Shown here: positions 46,532 through 55,117 of the stretch, in pieces
How positions within the stretch are numbered: position 1 is the first letter of the stretch
Layout of the letters: the number at the start of each line of letters is the position of its first letter
Assembly: GCF_000986785.1 (NCBI RefSeq)
Contig: NZ_LAYY01000101.1
Location: 104,252 to 168,251 of the forward strand
Length of the DNA stretch: 64,000 nucleotides
DNA from: Mesobacillus campisalis
GTDB lineage: Bacteria; Bacillota; Bacilli; Bacillales; Cytobacillaceae
Reading direction: 5' to 3'
Made by a program: the position numbers and the translations under genes
The notes under the pieces: model-generated
Database searches by the model: none
The model's input: the letters and a program-made list of their open reading frames with translations, nothing else
What the model was told of the DNA's origin: nothing

Positions 46532-47277
46532 GTTACCAGGAGTTTGCCTACCTCTATGACACGCTGATGGAAGATGTGCCGTATGATCGGTGGGTGGACT
46601 GGGTGAGCAGCCTGCACTCCAGGTACGGGGGCGGCGAAAAAAAACTGTTGGACCTGGCCTGCGGGACCGGAGAACTTTCGGTCCGGCTTTCCCATGCCGG
46701 TTTTAACGTCACCGGTGTTGATTTGTCTGAAGACATGCTGGCGGTCGCCCAGGCGAAGGCCGCAGAGGCAGGATTGGATATTCCTTTTTTCCATCAGGAT
46801 ATGACACAGCTGGACAGCTTGGGCGAATACGATGTCATCGGCATTTTTTGTGATTCGCTAAATTACCTGCCCCGCAGCGAGGATGTTGCAAAGGCGTTCG
46901 CGGGAGTGAATGCTCATTTGAAAAAAGAGGGGCTGTTCCTGTTTGATGTCCATTCCATACATAAAATGGACCATGTGTTTGCCGGAAGCCCCTTCACGTA
47001 TATTGACGAAGAAGTTTCTTATATTTGGAATTGCTTTCCAGGGGAGCATCCCCACAGTGTCGAACATGAACTGACTTTTTTTGTGCTGGATGATGAAACA
47101 GGGCAATACGACAGGGTAGATGAATCCCATTTTCAGCGCACCTTTAAAATCAGTGAATACAAAAAAATGCTGCATGAGTCCGGTTTTGAGCTTCTGGGAA
47201 TCACAGCTGATTTCAAGCAGGCTGAACCAGGCCCTGAAGCCGAGCGGATTCTTTTCGCGGCAAGGAAAAAGGCGTGA
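46528..47277 (+). CDS. yqeM: Class I SAM-dependent methyltransferase YqeM
   Basis: A methyltransferase of 249 residues with unknown substrate. SAM motif I is LDLACGTGELSVRL near 41-54, then VTGVDLSEDMLAVA near 60-73 and QDMTQLD near 90. It overlaps rsfS by 4 bases, and the yqeG-to-yqeM operon ends after it with a strong terminator. The conserved linkage with rsfS hints at a ribosome- or RNA-linked role, but this is inference. Confidence 0.93.
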   Translation: MSYQEFAYLYDTLMEDVPYDRWVDWVSSLHSRYGGGEKKLLDLACGTGELSVRLSHAGFNVTGVDLSEDMLAVAQAKAAEAGLDIPFFHQDMTQLDSLGEYDVIGIFCDSLNYLPRSEDVAKAFAGVNAHLKKEGLFLFDVHSIHKMDHVFAGSPFTYIDEEVSYIWNCFPGEHPHSVEHELTFFVLDDETGQYDRVDESHFQRTFKISEYKKMLHESGFELLGITADFKQAEPGPEAERILFAARKKA

Positions 47278-47292
47278 AACACATAAAGAAAC

Positions 47293-47331
47293 AGGCGCAG
47301 ATCAAAAACTCTGCGCCGTTTTTTTTTTTTA
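47293..47331 (+). terminator. Terminator of the yqeG-yqeM operon
   Basis: Stem ggcgcaga/tctgcgcc (47294-47301 with 47310-47317), then g and twelve T residues. Confidence 0.95.
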
Positions 47332-47367
47332 TAAAAAAGCAGGAGTTTCCAGAACAATGCCGAAAGG

Positions 47368-48192
47368 TTAATCAATGCCGAATTGATCCCGCGATTTTGC
47401 CAAATCCTCTTCAAACTTCCAGTGTGTTGCCTCGAACAAATGCTCAAACATCTCACCGATTTCTTTCTCAAGCACTTTAATGCCTTCTCCTGTTATGCCG
47501 CCTTTCACACATACCTTTTCCTGAAGGGCAGGCAGTGTATAAAACTCTTTCCGCAAAAGCTCCCCCATGCCAACCAGCATTTCACTCGCCAGTTTTGTTG
47601 CTGTTTCATTGTCAATTTCTGTCTTTTTCACAGCTGCCTCGATAAATTTCTGGGTGAGATAACTAAAGAAGGCAGGCCCGCAGCTGACAATATCCGAGGC
47701 TACCCTGGTTATATTGGTACTGATTTCCACTGGTGTCGAGATCGCCTTGAATAAGGAGTCCAGTTTATGCCTCCAGGTGTCACTGCATCTTTCTCCGTAT
47801 GTCATCAAGGATACGCCCGCCAGAGCCCGGTTTGTAATGCTTGGGATCGCCCTTGCCGTGGAACATGGGACGATGGTCTCCAGCTGGGAAACACTTATCG
47901 GGCTGGTGATGGAAACAATGCATTGATGATCAGCAAGTACATCCCGGATATCCATCAGCAATGGGTATATATCATGAGGCTTCACACAGATAAAAATGGC
48001 ATCCGACTTCCCTGCCACTTCAGCTGCGCAGGAACCAATCTTCATCCCTGGATAGGCGTTTGCTAACTCGGCAGCCTTGGCAAGTGTCCTGTTGGTCACA
48101 ATCATCGAAGAAGGGGAAACGGCATTCCCATCAATCAGGGCCTCAGCCAAAATCCTCCCCATATTTCCGGTGCCAATAATTCCTATTTTCAC
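47368..48192 (-). CDS. comER: ComER, pyrroline-5-carboxylate-reductase-like protein
   Basis: A 274-residue protein with an N-terminal NAD(P) fold (GIIGTGNMGRIL at 3-14) and a P5C-reductase C-terminal domain (SCGPAFFSYLTQKFIEAAVK near 171). In B. subtilis comER is divergent from comEA and is not needed for transformation; links to sporulation and biofilm have been reported. The C-terminus lacks the usual strong dimer-domain ending of ProC, so a true ProC role is doubtful. Divergent from comEA across 96 bases. Confidence 0.92.
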   Translation of the reverse strand: MKIGIIGTGNMGRILAEALIDGNAVSPSSMIVTNRTLAKAAELANAYPGMKIGSCAAEVAGKSDAIFICVKPHDIYPLLMDIRDVLADHQCIVSITSPISVSQLETIVPCSTARAIPSITNRALAGVSLMTYGERCSDTWRHKLDSLFKAISTPVEISTNITRVASDIVSCGPAFFSYLTQKFIEAAVKKTEIDNETATKLASEMLVGMGELLRKEFYTLPALQEKVCVKGGITGEGIKVLEKEIGEMFEHLFEATHWKFEEDLAKSRDQFGID

Positions 48193-48288
48193 TTTCTTCC
48201 CTCCTTCTCAAGCAGCTCCATGACGTTCTCATAAAACTTATGTAACTCACCAAAAAAATATGACTTTTAGAAAGCAAGGTGGTAAACG

Positions 48289-48909
48289 ATGGAATGGCTT
48301 AAAGCGCATCTTTGGCAGGCAGGTGCTGGGGCAGCACTGGGGATCTTTTTTCTCTATGTATACTTTGGAGGCCCTGCTGAGAAGAAACAGGGTGATTTGC
48401 AGGAATGGTCTTATATGGAGGAAAATGACCAACGGCAGGAAAGTCAAACTCAGGTGGAAGTGGCAGCCGCAGTCCCGATGATGGCGGATATAAAGGGTGC
48501 AGTGGCAAGGCCGGGGGTATATGAAATCGTTGAGGGAGACAGAATCGTCGACCTGGTTGAAAAAGCCGGCGGACTGACGGAAGAGGCTGAATCCTCTGAC
48601 ATCAACTTCGCCATGAAGGTCAGCGACGAAATGGCGGTTTATATTCCCAGGAAAGGAGAAGGGCAGGAAGGCAATATGTTGCCGGCAGGAGCCATGGGTG
48701 CCGGGGAGAAGGAGGGGAAGGTGAATTTAAACTCCGCTTCCGCTGCCGAGCTGGAAACACTCCCGGGAATCGGCCCGGCAAAGTCGGCTGCCATTATTGA
48801 ATACCGGGAAACCGCCGGACCATTTAAAAGCATTGAGGATCTTAAAAACATCTCCGGCATAGGCAATAAGACATTCGAGAAACTGGAAAGCAAGATTATC
48901 GTAAAATAA
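48289..48909 (+). CDS. comEA: Competence DNA receptor ComEA
   Basis: A membrane-anchored double-stranded DNA-binding protein for uptake. The 206 residues: N-terminal membrane helix (GAGAALGIFFLYVYFGG about 12-28), a linker, an SLBB/oligomerisation domain (MADIKGAVARPGVYEI near 65 onward), a flexible linker, and tandem helix-hairpin-helix motifs (LNSASAAELETLPGIGPAKSAAI and FKSIEDLKNISGIGNKT, about 147-200). An aaaggtggtaaacg-like Shine-Dalgarno sequence precedes the ATG. A single A/T-box-like stretch upstream is not a convincing ComK site. Confidence 0.95.
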   Translation: MEWLKAHLWQAGAGAALGIFFLYVYFGGPAEKKQGDLQEWSYMEENDQRQESQTQVEVAAAVPMMADIKGAVARPGVYEIVEGDRIVDLVEKAGGLTEEAESSDINFAMKVSDEMAVYIPRKGEGQEGNMLPAGAMGAGEKEGKVNLNSASAAELETLPGIGPAKSAAIIEYRETAGPFKSIEDLKNISGIGNKTFEKLESKIIVK

Positions 48910-48977
48910 GAAATTGCAGACAGGCACGCAAACAAGTAAACTGGTAAGAAAAAGAATGAATGAGAGGTTGAGACATC

Positions 48978-49427
48978 ATGGAACGCATTTCCTGGAATGA
49001 ATATTTTATGGCGCAAAGCCAGCTTCTGGCCTTAAGAAGCACCTGTACCAGATTGACGGTCGGCGCGACGATTGTGAGGGATAAAAGAATTATAGCCGGG
49101 GGCTATAATGGATCCATTGCCGGTGGGGACCATTGTGTGGATGAAGGCTGTTATGTTATTGACAACCATTGTGTGCGAACCATCCATGCAGAAATGAATG
49201 CCCTTCTCCAGTGTGCCAAGTTTGGTGTTCCGACAGATGGCGCCGATATTTACGTCACCCACTTCCCGTGCCTGCAATGCTGTAAAGCGCTTATTCAGGC
49301 TGGAATAAAGACCGTGTATTATGCGGAAGATTATAAAAATCATCCATATGCCCTGGAATTGTTTGAAAAAGCAGGTGTGAACACCCAGCAGGTACAGTGC
49401 CGGCAGGTAACATTGAAAGAGGCATAA
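48978..49427 (+). CDS. comEB: dCMP deaminase-like protein ComEB
   Basis: A 149-residue zinc cytidine/deoxycytidylate deaminase family protein that stands between comEA and comEC. In B. subtilis it is not needed for DNA uptake itself, and a role in polar localisation of competence proteins has been reported. Catalytic motif TIHAEMNALLQC near 72 (His, Glu) and zinc pair FPCLQC near 97 are intact, so deaminase activity is expected. A gagaggttgagacatc Shine-Dalgarno sequence precedes the ATG. Confidence 0.95.
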   Translation: MERISWNEYFMAQSQLLALRSTCTRLTVGATIVRDKRIIAGGYNGSIAGGDHCVDEGCYVIDNHCVRTIHAEMNALLQCAKFGVPTDGADIYVTHFPCLQCCKALIQAGIKTVYYAEDYKNHPYALELFEKAGVNTQQVQCRQVTLKEA

Positions 49428-49429
49428 TT

Positions 49430-51745
49430 ATGAAAGGGAAACTGTTCTATGCCGCAGTTGTTTCCCTTTTCGCCTTGCTTGGAATCTTCGAGAACCTCAT
49501 TCTCTATGGACTTGCTTTCCTGCTCTTCTGCTGGCTCCTAGCCAGGACAGGGAAAATCAGCTCCTCCCACTTTGTTCATTTTCTGGTCATCTACATTGTT
49601 TTTACAGGTGCTGGTGCTTATGCGAAAAATGCCAATGATACAGCTATGGGTGGAAGTGAACGGAAATTTACAATTGAATTCACCAGTTCGGTCCTCTTTG
49701 ACGGGGACCGGCTGACATCCCGGGCGCTGGTTTACGGATATGATGAACAAGTGGCTGTCAGGCATATTTTCCGCTCCGAGAAGGAAGCAAAGATGATAAA
49801 AGCATTTGTCTCTCCAGGGACAGTCTGTACACTGCCAGGCAGCCTGAGCCGGCCTGGACAGGCGCGAAATCCAAACTCGTTTGACTACTCCAAACATCTC
49901 CGCAGGAATAACATCCACTGGATCCTCAAACTGGAAGAGTTCGATTTGTCCGCATGCTCCCAAAGACAACAAAATCTGTATACATCCTTGCTTAAATGGC
50001 GCCAGAACGAAGTCCATCGCCTGGAAGAAGTGCTCGGGGATGAAAACGCAGCGATTGCAGCTGCCCTGCTGTTTGGCGACCGTCAATATATCGCTCCTGA
50101 TGATGCTGCCAGCTATGAAAGGAACGGAACCGTCCATTTACTGGCAATATCCGGCCTTCATGTCGGCCTTCTGGCAGGAATGGTTTTTTATCTTCTTCTG
50201 CGGGCAGGGTGGACAAGGGAAAGAGCTGAATTTCTTTTAATCTGTCTTTTGCCTGTTTATGCCATTGTAACGGGGCTTGCACCGTCTGTATGCCGGGCTG
50301 TGCTGATGATGATGATGTTTCTTTTGACACGCCGCCTCAGGCTCCGCATTTCTTCACTTGATATTCTCTCCATTGCCTTGATGCTGCTTCTTCTGATTTC
50401 TCCATACAGCTTTTATGCCCCTGGCTTTCAGCTGTCATTTGCCGTTAGCGCATCGCTTATCCTCTCGTCGTCCCCGATTTTTTCCATGTTTGATTCCTAC
50501 CTTTCGAAAATGGCTGCTGTTTCTTTTGTCGCCCAGCTCGCAAGCCTTCCTATTCTCCTGTTCCATTTTTATGAAATATCGCTCATCTCTGTCCTGGCCA
50601 ATCTCTTATTTGTTCCTCTCTTTTCCTTCCTTCTTCTTCCATTGGTCATCCTCTTTTACCTGGTTTCCAAGGCTATGCCTGATGCCGTTGCCCTGATCCT
50701 TCCGCTGCTCGACTATTTGATTCATTTTGCAAATGGGATGTCCAAATCGCTTGCCGCTATTCCGGCAGCATCCTTGGTGATGGGAAAGCCGGAAACACCG
50801 CTGCTGGCTCTCTACCTGTTCGTCATACTCGTTTTCTTGCTGGGCTGGGAGAGAAGGTTCAAAGGAAAATGGAAAGTGTGCAAGCTGATGGTCCTTATGC
50901 CCGTTCTCATTCAGCTTGGCATTCCGTATATGTCTCCGTATGGAAAGGTTGTTTTTATAGATGTCGGTCAAGGGGACAGCATTCTGATTACGCTTCCTTT
51001 TAATCAAGGGAACTATCTGATTGATACCGGCGGAAGGCTTTTGTTCGAGAAGGAGGGGTGGCAAAAAAGGAAAAAAGAGTTTGAGCCTGGCAGGGATATC
51101 GTTCTTCCCTACCTGAAAAGCGAAGGCATAAGAAAGCTGGATAAACTGATTCTCACCCATGGCGATGCCGACCATATTGGCGGGGCCGCTGCCCTGCTTG
51201 ATGAACTGGAAATTGCGCAAATCCTTATCCCGATAGCAGGCGAGCGGGGAGAGCTCGAAAGGAAAGTCCTGGCCAATGCCAGGCAGAAAGGGATTGACAT
51301 CCTGGAAACCGGCGCAGCAAGAGGCTGGGAGAAGGGAGGAAACTCCTTTGTCATTGTGAGCCCGTTTGAAAAGCTGGAGGATAAAAACGAAGGGTCGATT
51401 GTCCTGTGGGCAGAGCTGGGCGGGAAAACCTGGCTGTTCACAGGCGATCTTGGAGAAAGCGGCGAAGAAGAACTGCTTCAGCGAATTCCTGCCCTAAAGG
51501 CCGACATCCTGAAAGTAGGCCATCATGGGAGCAAATCCTCCACGTCGCAAGGTTTTTTGGACGCACTTGCCCCTGAAGCTGCCATTGTTTCGGCGGGTGA
51601 TGGAAATTTATATGGCCATCCCCATCTTGAAGTGATGGAACGCCTTTCGGAAAGGAAGATTAGGGTTTACAGGACGGATAAACAGGGAGCAATCATTTTT
51701 AAATTTGATTCCAAAGGAGGAACCTTTAGGCCGTGGATTCCATAG
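49430..51745 (+). CDS. comEC: Competence DNA channel protein ComEC
   Basis: Moves single-stranded DNA through the membrane. The 771 residues: hydrophobic start, soluble DUF4131/OB domain (about 70-180), competence membrane domain with about eight helices including HLLAISGLHVGLLAGMVFYLLL near 236, and a C-terminal metallo-beta-lactamase domain with IDVGQGDSILI near 512, THGDADHIGG near 575 and KVGHHGSKSS near 696. The MBL metal ligands are present, consistent with nuclease activity. ATG 49430 (2 bases after comEB) is favoured over the 11-codon extension inside comEB. Confidence 0.95.
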   Translation: MKGKLFYAAVVSLFALLGIFENLILYGLAFLLFCWLLARTGKISSSHFVHFLVIYIVFTGAGAYAKNANDTAMGGSERKFTIEFTSSVLFDGDRLTSRALVYGYDEQVAVRHIFRSEKEAKMIKAFVSPGTVCTLPGSLSRPGQARNPNSFDYSKHLRRNNIHWILKLEEFDLSACSQRQQNLYTSLLKWRQNEVHRLEEVLGDENAAIAAALLFGDRQYIAPDDAASYERNGTVHLLAISGLHVGLLAGMVFYLLLRAGWTRERAEFLLICLLPVYAIVTGLAPSVCRAVLMMMMFLLTRRLRLRISSLDILSIALMLLLLISPYSFYAPGFQLSFAVSASLILSSSPIFSMFDSYLSKMAAVSFVAQLASLPILLFHFYEISLISVLANLLFVPLFSFLLLPLVILFYLVSKAMPDAVALILPLLDYLIHFANGMSKSLAAIPAASLVMGKPETPLLALYLFVILVFLLGWERRFKGKWKVCKLMVLMPVLIQLGIPYMSPYGKVVFIDVGQGDSILITLPFNQGNYLIDTGGRLLFEKEGWQKRKKEFEPGRDIVLPYLKSEGIRKLDKLILTHGDADHIGGAAALLDELEIAQILIPIAGERGELERKVLANARQKGIDILETGAARGWEKGGNSFVIVSPFEKLEDKNEGSIVLWAELGGKTWLFTGDLGESGEEELLQRIPALKADILKVGHHGSKSSTSQGFLDALAPEAAIVSAGDGNLYGHPHLEVMERLSERKIRVYRTDKQGAIIFKFDSKGGTFRPWIP

Positions 51746-51839
51746 TATGATATCAAACATCAAGGTATGAAATTCCCCGTCCCTTAAAGCATTTACCCCC
51801 AAATACCAGCAGGCTAAGGCGCCTCCATCGTCCTTTTTA

Positions 51840-51870
51840 TAAAAAAAAGAGACTGCTATGCAGTCTCCGA
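51840..51870 (-). terminator. Terminator of yqzM
   Basis: On the minus strand gagactgc/gcagtctc (plus 51849-51856 and 51860-51867) followed by eight or more T residues; it may also serve comEC in the other direction. Confidence 0.88.
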
Positions 51871-51886
51871 GGCTATGTAGCCGTTC

Positions 51887-52021
51887 TCAGCTTCCAACAA
51901 ACTGAACGACTGTTGCGATGATGAACATTGTTGCGAAGAAACCAAAAGAAACAATGAATCCAACCAGGGAATCACCCAGGTCATTACGATTGTCTTTGAT
52001 ATTCTGTTCGAATTGGTTCAC
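51887..52021 (-). CDS. yqzM: YqzM-family small membrane protein
   Basis: A 44-residue protein: hydrophilic start (NQFEQNIKDNRNDLGDSLV) and one membrane helix (GFIVSFGFFATMFIIATVVQFVG). This matches YqzM, located between comEC and holA in B. subtilis; function unknown. The start is GTG with a gggggga Shine-Dalgarno sequence. Confidence 0.88.
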   Translation of the reverse strand: MNQFEQNIKDNRNDLGDSLVGFIVSFGFFATMFIIATVVQFVGS

Positions 52022-52204
52022 AGTCTATCCCCCCTATTTCTTAAATAGTATAGACGATTTCTATAGAAAATACCAGCCCAGCAAACGCTTTCCGCCACGA
52101 ATTCATGATGCACCGTTGCTATCTAAGGATCCCGGGTCTTACATAGCAGCGTTCATTATATATAGGGAATCGCTTAGGGTAACCGGGCGATTCCGCAATT
52201 AATC

Positions 52205-52233
52205 TTGCCAAAATGTCCAAGCTTCTTTACGAT
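52205..52233 (+). promoter_or_regulatory. Candidate promoter of holA
   Basis: TTGCCA (52205-52210), exact 17-base spacer, TACGAT (52228-52233). The 250-base divergent gap between yqzM and holA holds no other recognisable gene. Confidence 0.5.
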
Positions 52234-52271
52234 AGAAAGGACATAAACTGGAGTGATCGGAGCGGACCGAC

Positions 52272-53291
52272 ATGGTGCTGGATATATGGAAACAAATAAA
52301 AAAAAATAAGATTGACCCTGTATATATGATATATGGAACGGAGACGTTTCTTATCAATGAGACGAAACAGCTGTTGATCAAGCAGCTGCTGAATGAGGAT
52401 GAGCTGGATTTTAACTATGCCTCATACGACCTGGAGGAAACACCTGTGGAAGTGGCGATTGAAGATGCGGAGACTTTCCCATTTATGGGAGAAAAACGTC
52501 TGATTGTCATGCAAAACCCTGTTTTTTTGACTTCCGAAAAGCAAAAGGGAAAGGTAGAGCATAATCTGAAAAGGCTGGAGGCTTACATCAAGGAGCCGGC
52601 GCCCTATTCTGTCGTGCTATTCACTGCACCCTATGAAAAGCTGGATGAACGCAAAAAAATCACCAAAGAGCTAAAGCGAAATGCTGTGGCCGGGGAAGCC
52701 AAAAGGCTGACAGAGCCGGAATTAAAAGCTTGGGTGAGAGACCGGGCCGGACATGAGGGCGTCGAAATCGATGAGGAAGCCATTGAATTGATGCTGGCTT
52801 TGGCAGGCAGCAATTTGTTCATGCTGACGAGTGAAGTGGACAAGCTGGCATTATATGCGGGGGAATCGAGAAGGATTGACGCCCAAATGGTAGACAGACT
52901 CGTCGCAAGGTCACTGGAACAGAATATATTTACCCTGATTGACAAGATTGTCCAGCGGAAAATTGATGAAGCGCTGCGCATCTATCATGACCTCCTGAAG
53001 CAAAATGAGGAACCCATCAAAATCCTCGCCGCCATCGCAGGGCAGCTGCGGCTGATTTACCAAGTCAAGGAACTTTCAAGAAGAGGATATGGCCAGCAGC
53101 AAATAGCCGGCTTTTTGAAGGTCCACCCCTACAGGGTTAAATTGGCAGCTGGCCAGGCCCGACATTTTTCAGATGGAGAGCTGGCCAGGACCATCGAAAT
53201 GATAGCCAATGCAGACTATCAAATGAAAACCGGCGGAATGAAAAAGGAATTACTGATAGAAATGATCCTTTTCAATCTGAATGGGAAATAA
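52272..53291 (+). CDS. holA: DNA polymerase III subunit delta
   Basis: The clamp-loader delta subunit that opens the sliding clamp. The 339 residues have the typical HolA start VYMIYGTETFLINET near 16-30, a central AAA-like domain (AAIAGQLRLIYQVKELSRRG near 254 in the C-terminal collar), and no Walker motifs, as usual for delta. It equals B. subtilis YqeN. An actggagtgatcgg Shine-Dalgarno sequence lies 15 bases before the ATG. It is followed by terminators facing rpsT. Confidence 0.95.
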   Translation: MVLDIWKQIKKNKIDPVYMIYGTETFLINETKQLLIKQLLNEDELDFNYASYDLEETPVEVAIEDAETFPFMGEKRLIVMQNPVFLTSEKQKGKVEHNLKRLEAYIKEPAPYSVVLFTAPYEKLDERKKITKELKRNAVAGEAKRLTEPELKAWVRDRAGHEGVEIDEEAIELMLALAGSNLFMLTSEVDKLALYAGESRRIDAQMVDRLVARSLEQNIFTLIDKIVQRKIDEALRIYHDLLKQNEEPIKILAAIAGQLRLIYQVKELSRRGYGQQQIAGFLKVHPYRVKLAAGQARHFSDGELARTIEMIANADYQMKTGGMKKELLIEMILFNLNGK

Positions 53292-53298
53292 GCGAAAG

Positions 53299-53329
53299 TT
53301 AAAAAACGACCCGGTCAGGGTCGTTTTTC
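53299..53329 (+). terminator. Terminator of holA
   Basis: Stem aaaaacgaccc/gggtcgttttt (53302-53312 with 53318-53328), followed by ct; A- and T-runs in the stem make it bidirectional. Confidence 0.9.
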
Positions 53330-53342
53330 TGTCGCATGATAA

Positions 53343-53377
53343 ACAAAAAAAGCTTCCCGGAGTGAGAAGCTTTTGTT
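53343..53377 (-). terminator. Terminator of rpsT
   Basis: Minus strand aaaagctt/aagctttt (plus 53367-53374 and 53347-53354) followed by more T residues. Confidence 0.85.
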
Positions 53378-53385
53378 ATTGGCTT

Positions 53386-53646
53386 TTAGCCGTTTGCATT
53401 CAATTTTTTCATCATGCGGGATTTTTTGCGGGCAGCTGCATTTTTGTGGATTAGACCTTTTGCAGCAGTTTTGTCCAGCTTGCTCGCAGCAGCAGCAAAA
53501 GCTGCAGTTGCTTCAGCATCGTTGTTTGCGATAGCAGCTTCAGCTTTTTTAACAGCTGTACGCATTGCTGATTTTGCAGTAGTGTTTTGGGCGTTATTTT
53601 TTTCGCTTACTTTCACGCGCTTAATTGCAGATTTAATATTTGGCAT
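53386..53646 (-). CDS. rpsT: 30S ribosomal protein S20
   Basis: A primary 16S-binding protein of the small subunit. It has 86 residues, basic and alanine-rich, beginning [18 protein letters not shown] and ending [14 protein letters not shown], as in all S20. The start at 53646 follows an aggaggtgaacgga Shine-Dalgarno sequence; three more upstream codons in frame overlap that site and are rejected. It is convergent with holA and divergent from gpr. Confidence 0.98.
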   Translation of the reverse strand: MPNIKSAIKRVKVSEKNNAQNTTAKSAMRTAVKKAEAAIANNDAEATAAFAAAASKLDKTAAKGLIHKNAAARKKSRMMKKLNANG

Positions 53647-53709
53647 TCCGTTCACCTCCTAAAAAGCATCGAGATTTTATGGAACTCGACTTTCCAGTAC
53701 ATTTCTTAA

Positions 53710-53738
53710 ATTATCAAGAACAAAAGATATTCTATCAA
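53710..53738 (-). promoter_or_regulatory. Promoter of rpsT
   Basis: On the minus strand TTGATA (plus 53733-53738), exact 17-base spacer, GATAAT (plus 53710-53715), giving a leader of about 55 bases. Confidence 0.7.
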
Positions 53739-53846
53739 ACAGGAGTAAATAATGCAAGACTCTCAATTAATTTAGCCTTCGGCAGCTGAATTTTTTTATC
53801 ATTTGAAGGAAAAGATAGGAAGTATTGATGGAAGGAGGAGCCTAGC

Positions 53847-54971
53847 ATGAGTGATTCGATTGATTTAAGCATGTATTCGGTGCGAACCGACCTGGCTGTC
53901 GAGGCCAGGGAGATGGCTATTGCCGGGAGAAATGGCACTGTCCATGAGGCAGCCGATGTGTCACATCTCGAAGGCGTGATCATCAAGGAAAAAGAAGAAA
54001 ATGACATTAAAGTATCCCTTGTGGACATCACCCCAGAAGGAGAAAAAGCCATCGGGAAAAAGCAGGGAAAGTACTTGACGATTGAAGTCCAGGGCATCCG
54101 CCAGCAGGATACGGAATTGCAGAAAAAAGTAGAAGAGGTATTTGCCAGTGAGTTTTCTTCCTTTATTAAACAGATGGGTCTAACGGAGGAAGCTTCCTGC
54201 CTGGTGGTCGGCCTTGGAAACTGGAATGTGACTCCCGATGCGCTGGGACCCCTTGTTTGCGAGAATTTGCTTGTGACACGCCATTTGTTTGAGCTTCAGC
54301 CCGAGCAGGTTTCCGAAGGCTATCGTCCTGTCAGCGCCTTATCGCCAGGGGTGATGGGGATCACCGGGATTGAGACCAGCGATATCATTCTTGGAGTAGT
54401 GGAAAAATCAAAGCCTGACTTTGTTATCGCCATTGATGCCCTCGCGTCCCGTTCGATCGAAAGGGTCAACAGTACCATTCAAATTTCGGATACAGGCATC
54501 CACCCAGGTTCAGGGGTTGGCAACAAGCGGAAGGAATTAAGCAAGCAAACACTTGGCATCCCTGTCATCGCCATCGGCGTGCCAACGGTTGTCGATGCTG
54601 TATCAATCACAAGCGATACGATTGATTTTATTTTGAAACATTTCGGCAAGGAAATGCGAGAAGGGGACCGGCCATCAAGATCTTTGGTTCCGGCAGGCAT
54701 GACATTCGGGAAAAGGAAAAAGCTGACCGAGGAAGATATGCCGGAAGAACAGCATCGGCAGGCGTTCCTTGGCATGATTGGAACGCTTGAGGAAGAAGAA
54801 AAACGGAAATTGATTTATGAAGTACTTGCTCCGTTGGGTCATAATTTAATGGTGACTCCTAAAGAAGTGGATGTGTTTATCGAGGATATGGCCAACCTGA
54901 TTGCGACCGGCCTGAACACAGCGCTGCATGGCAAGGTGGATCAGGATAACAGCGGTGCCTATACACATTGA
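53847..54971 (+). CDS. gpr: Germination protease GPR (zymogen)
   Basis: Degrades small acid-soluble spore proteins at germination; made in the forespore as a zymogen that cleaves itself. The 374 residues begin with a short pro-region ending near the [14 protein letters not shown] stretch, like the B. subtilis processing region. [16 protein letters not shown] near 125 and [12 protein letters not shown] near 192 hold the conserved Asp residues of this aspartate-type protease. An agaggag-type Shine-Dalgarno sequence (ggaaggagg) precedes the ATG. A sigma-G promoter is expected, but I could not assign one. Confidence 0.96.
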   Translation: MSDSIDLSMYSVRTDLAVEAREMAIAGRNGTVHEAADVSHLEGVIIKEKEENDIKVSLVDITPEGEKAIGKKQGKYLTIEVQGIRQQDTELQKKVEEVFASEFSSFIKQMGLTEEASCLVVGLGNWNVTPDALGPLVCENLLVTRHLFELQPEQVSEGYRPVSALSPGVMGITGIETSDIILGVVEKSKPDFVIAIDALASRSIERVNSTIQISDTGIHPGSGVGNKRKELSKQTLGIPVIAIGVPTVVDAVSITSDTIDFILKHFGKEMREGDRPSRSLVPAGMTFGKRKKLTEEDMPEEQHRQAFLGMIGTLEEEEKRKLIYEVLAPLGHNLMVTPKEVDVFIEDMANLIATGLNTALHGKVDQDNSGAYTH

Positions 54972-54976
54972 TAAGC

Positions 54977-55002
54977 AAAGGGGGCGGCCTGCCCCCTTCA
55001 TT
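54977..55002 (+). terminator. Hairpin after gpr
   Basis: Stem aagggggc/gcccccttc (54978-54985 with 54991-54998) and a weak T tail; a partial terminator. Confidence 0.6.
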
Positions 55003-55117
55003 CCCATGATCGATTGAAAGCGAATTGGATGTTTCACCCGGCCTGACATAGAAACAGGTTCTACCAGTCCTAGCATTGTCATATGTTTTACTAGACTTGC
55101 TAAAAAGAGGTGGAACC

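Noticed and set aside
48193-48288. ComK box upstream of comEA
   Set aside because: Only one A-run/T-run pair with wrong spacing (six rather than five bases); not enough for a K-box.
55003-55117. Sigma-E promoter of spoIIP
   Set aside because: CATA-containing words are present but no -35/-10 pair has acceptable spacing; left unassigned.
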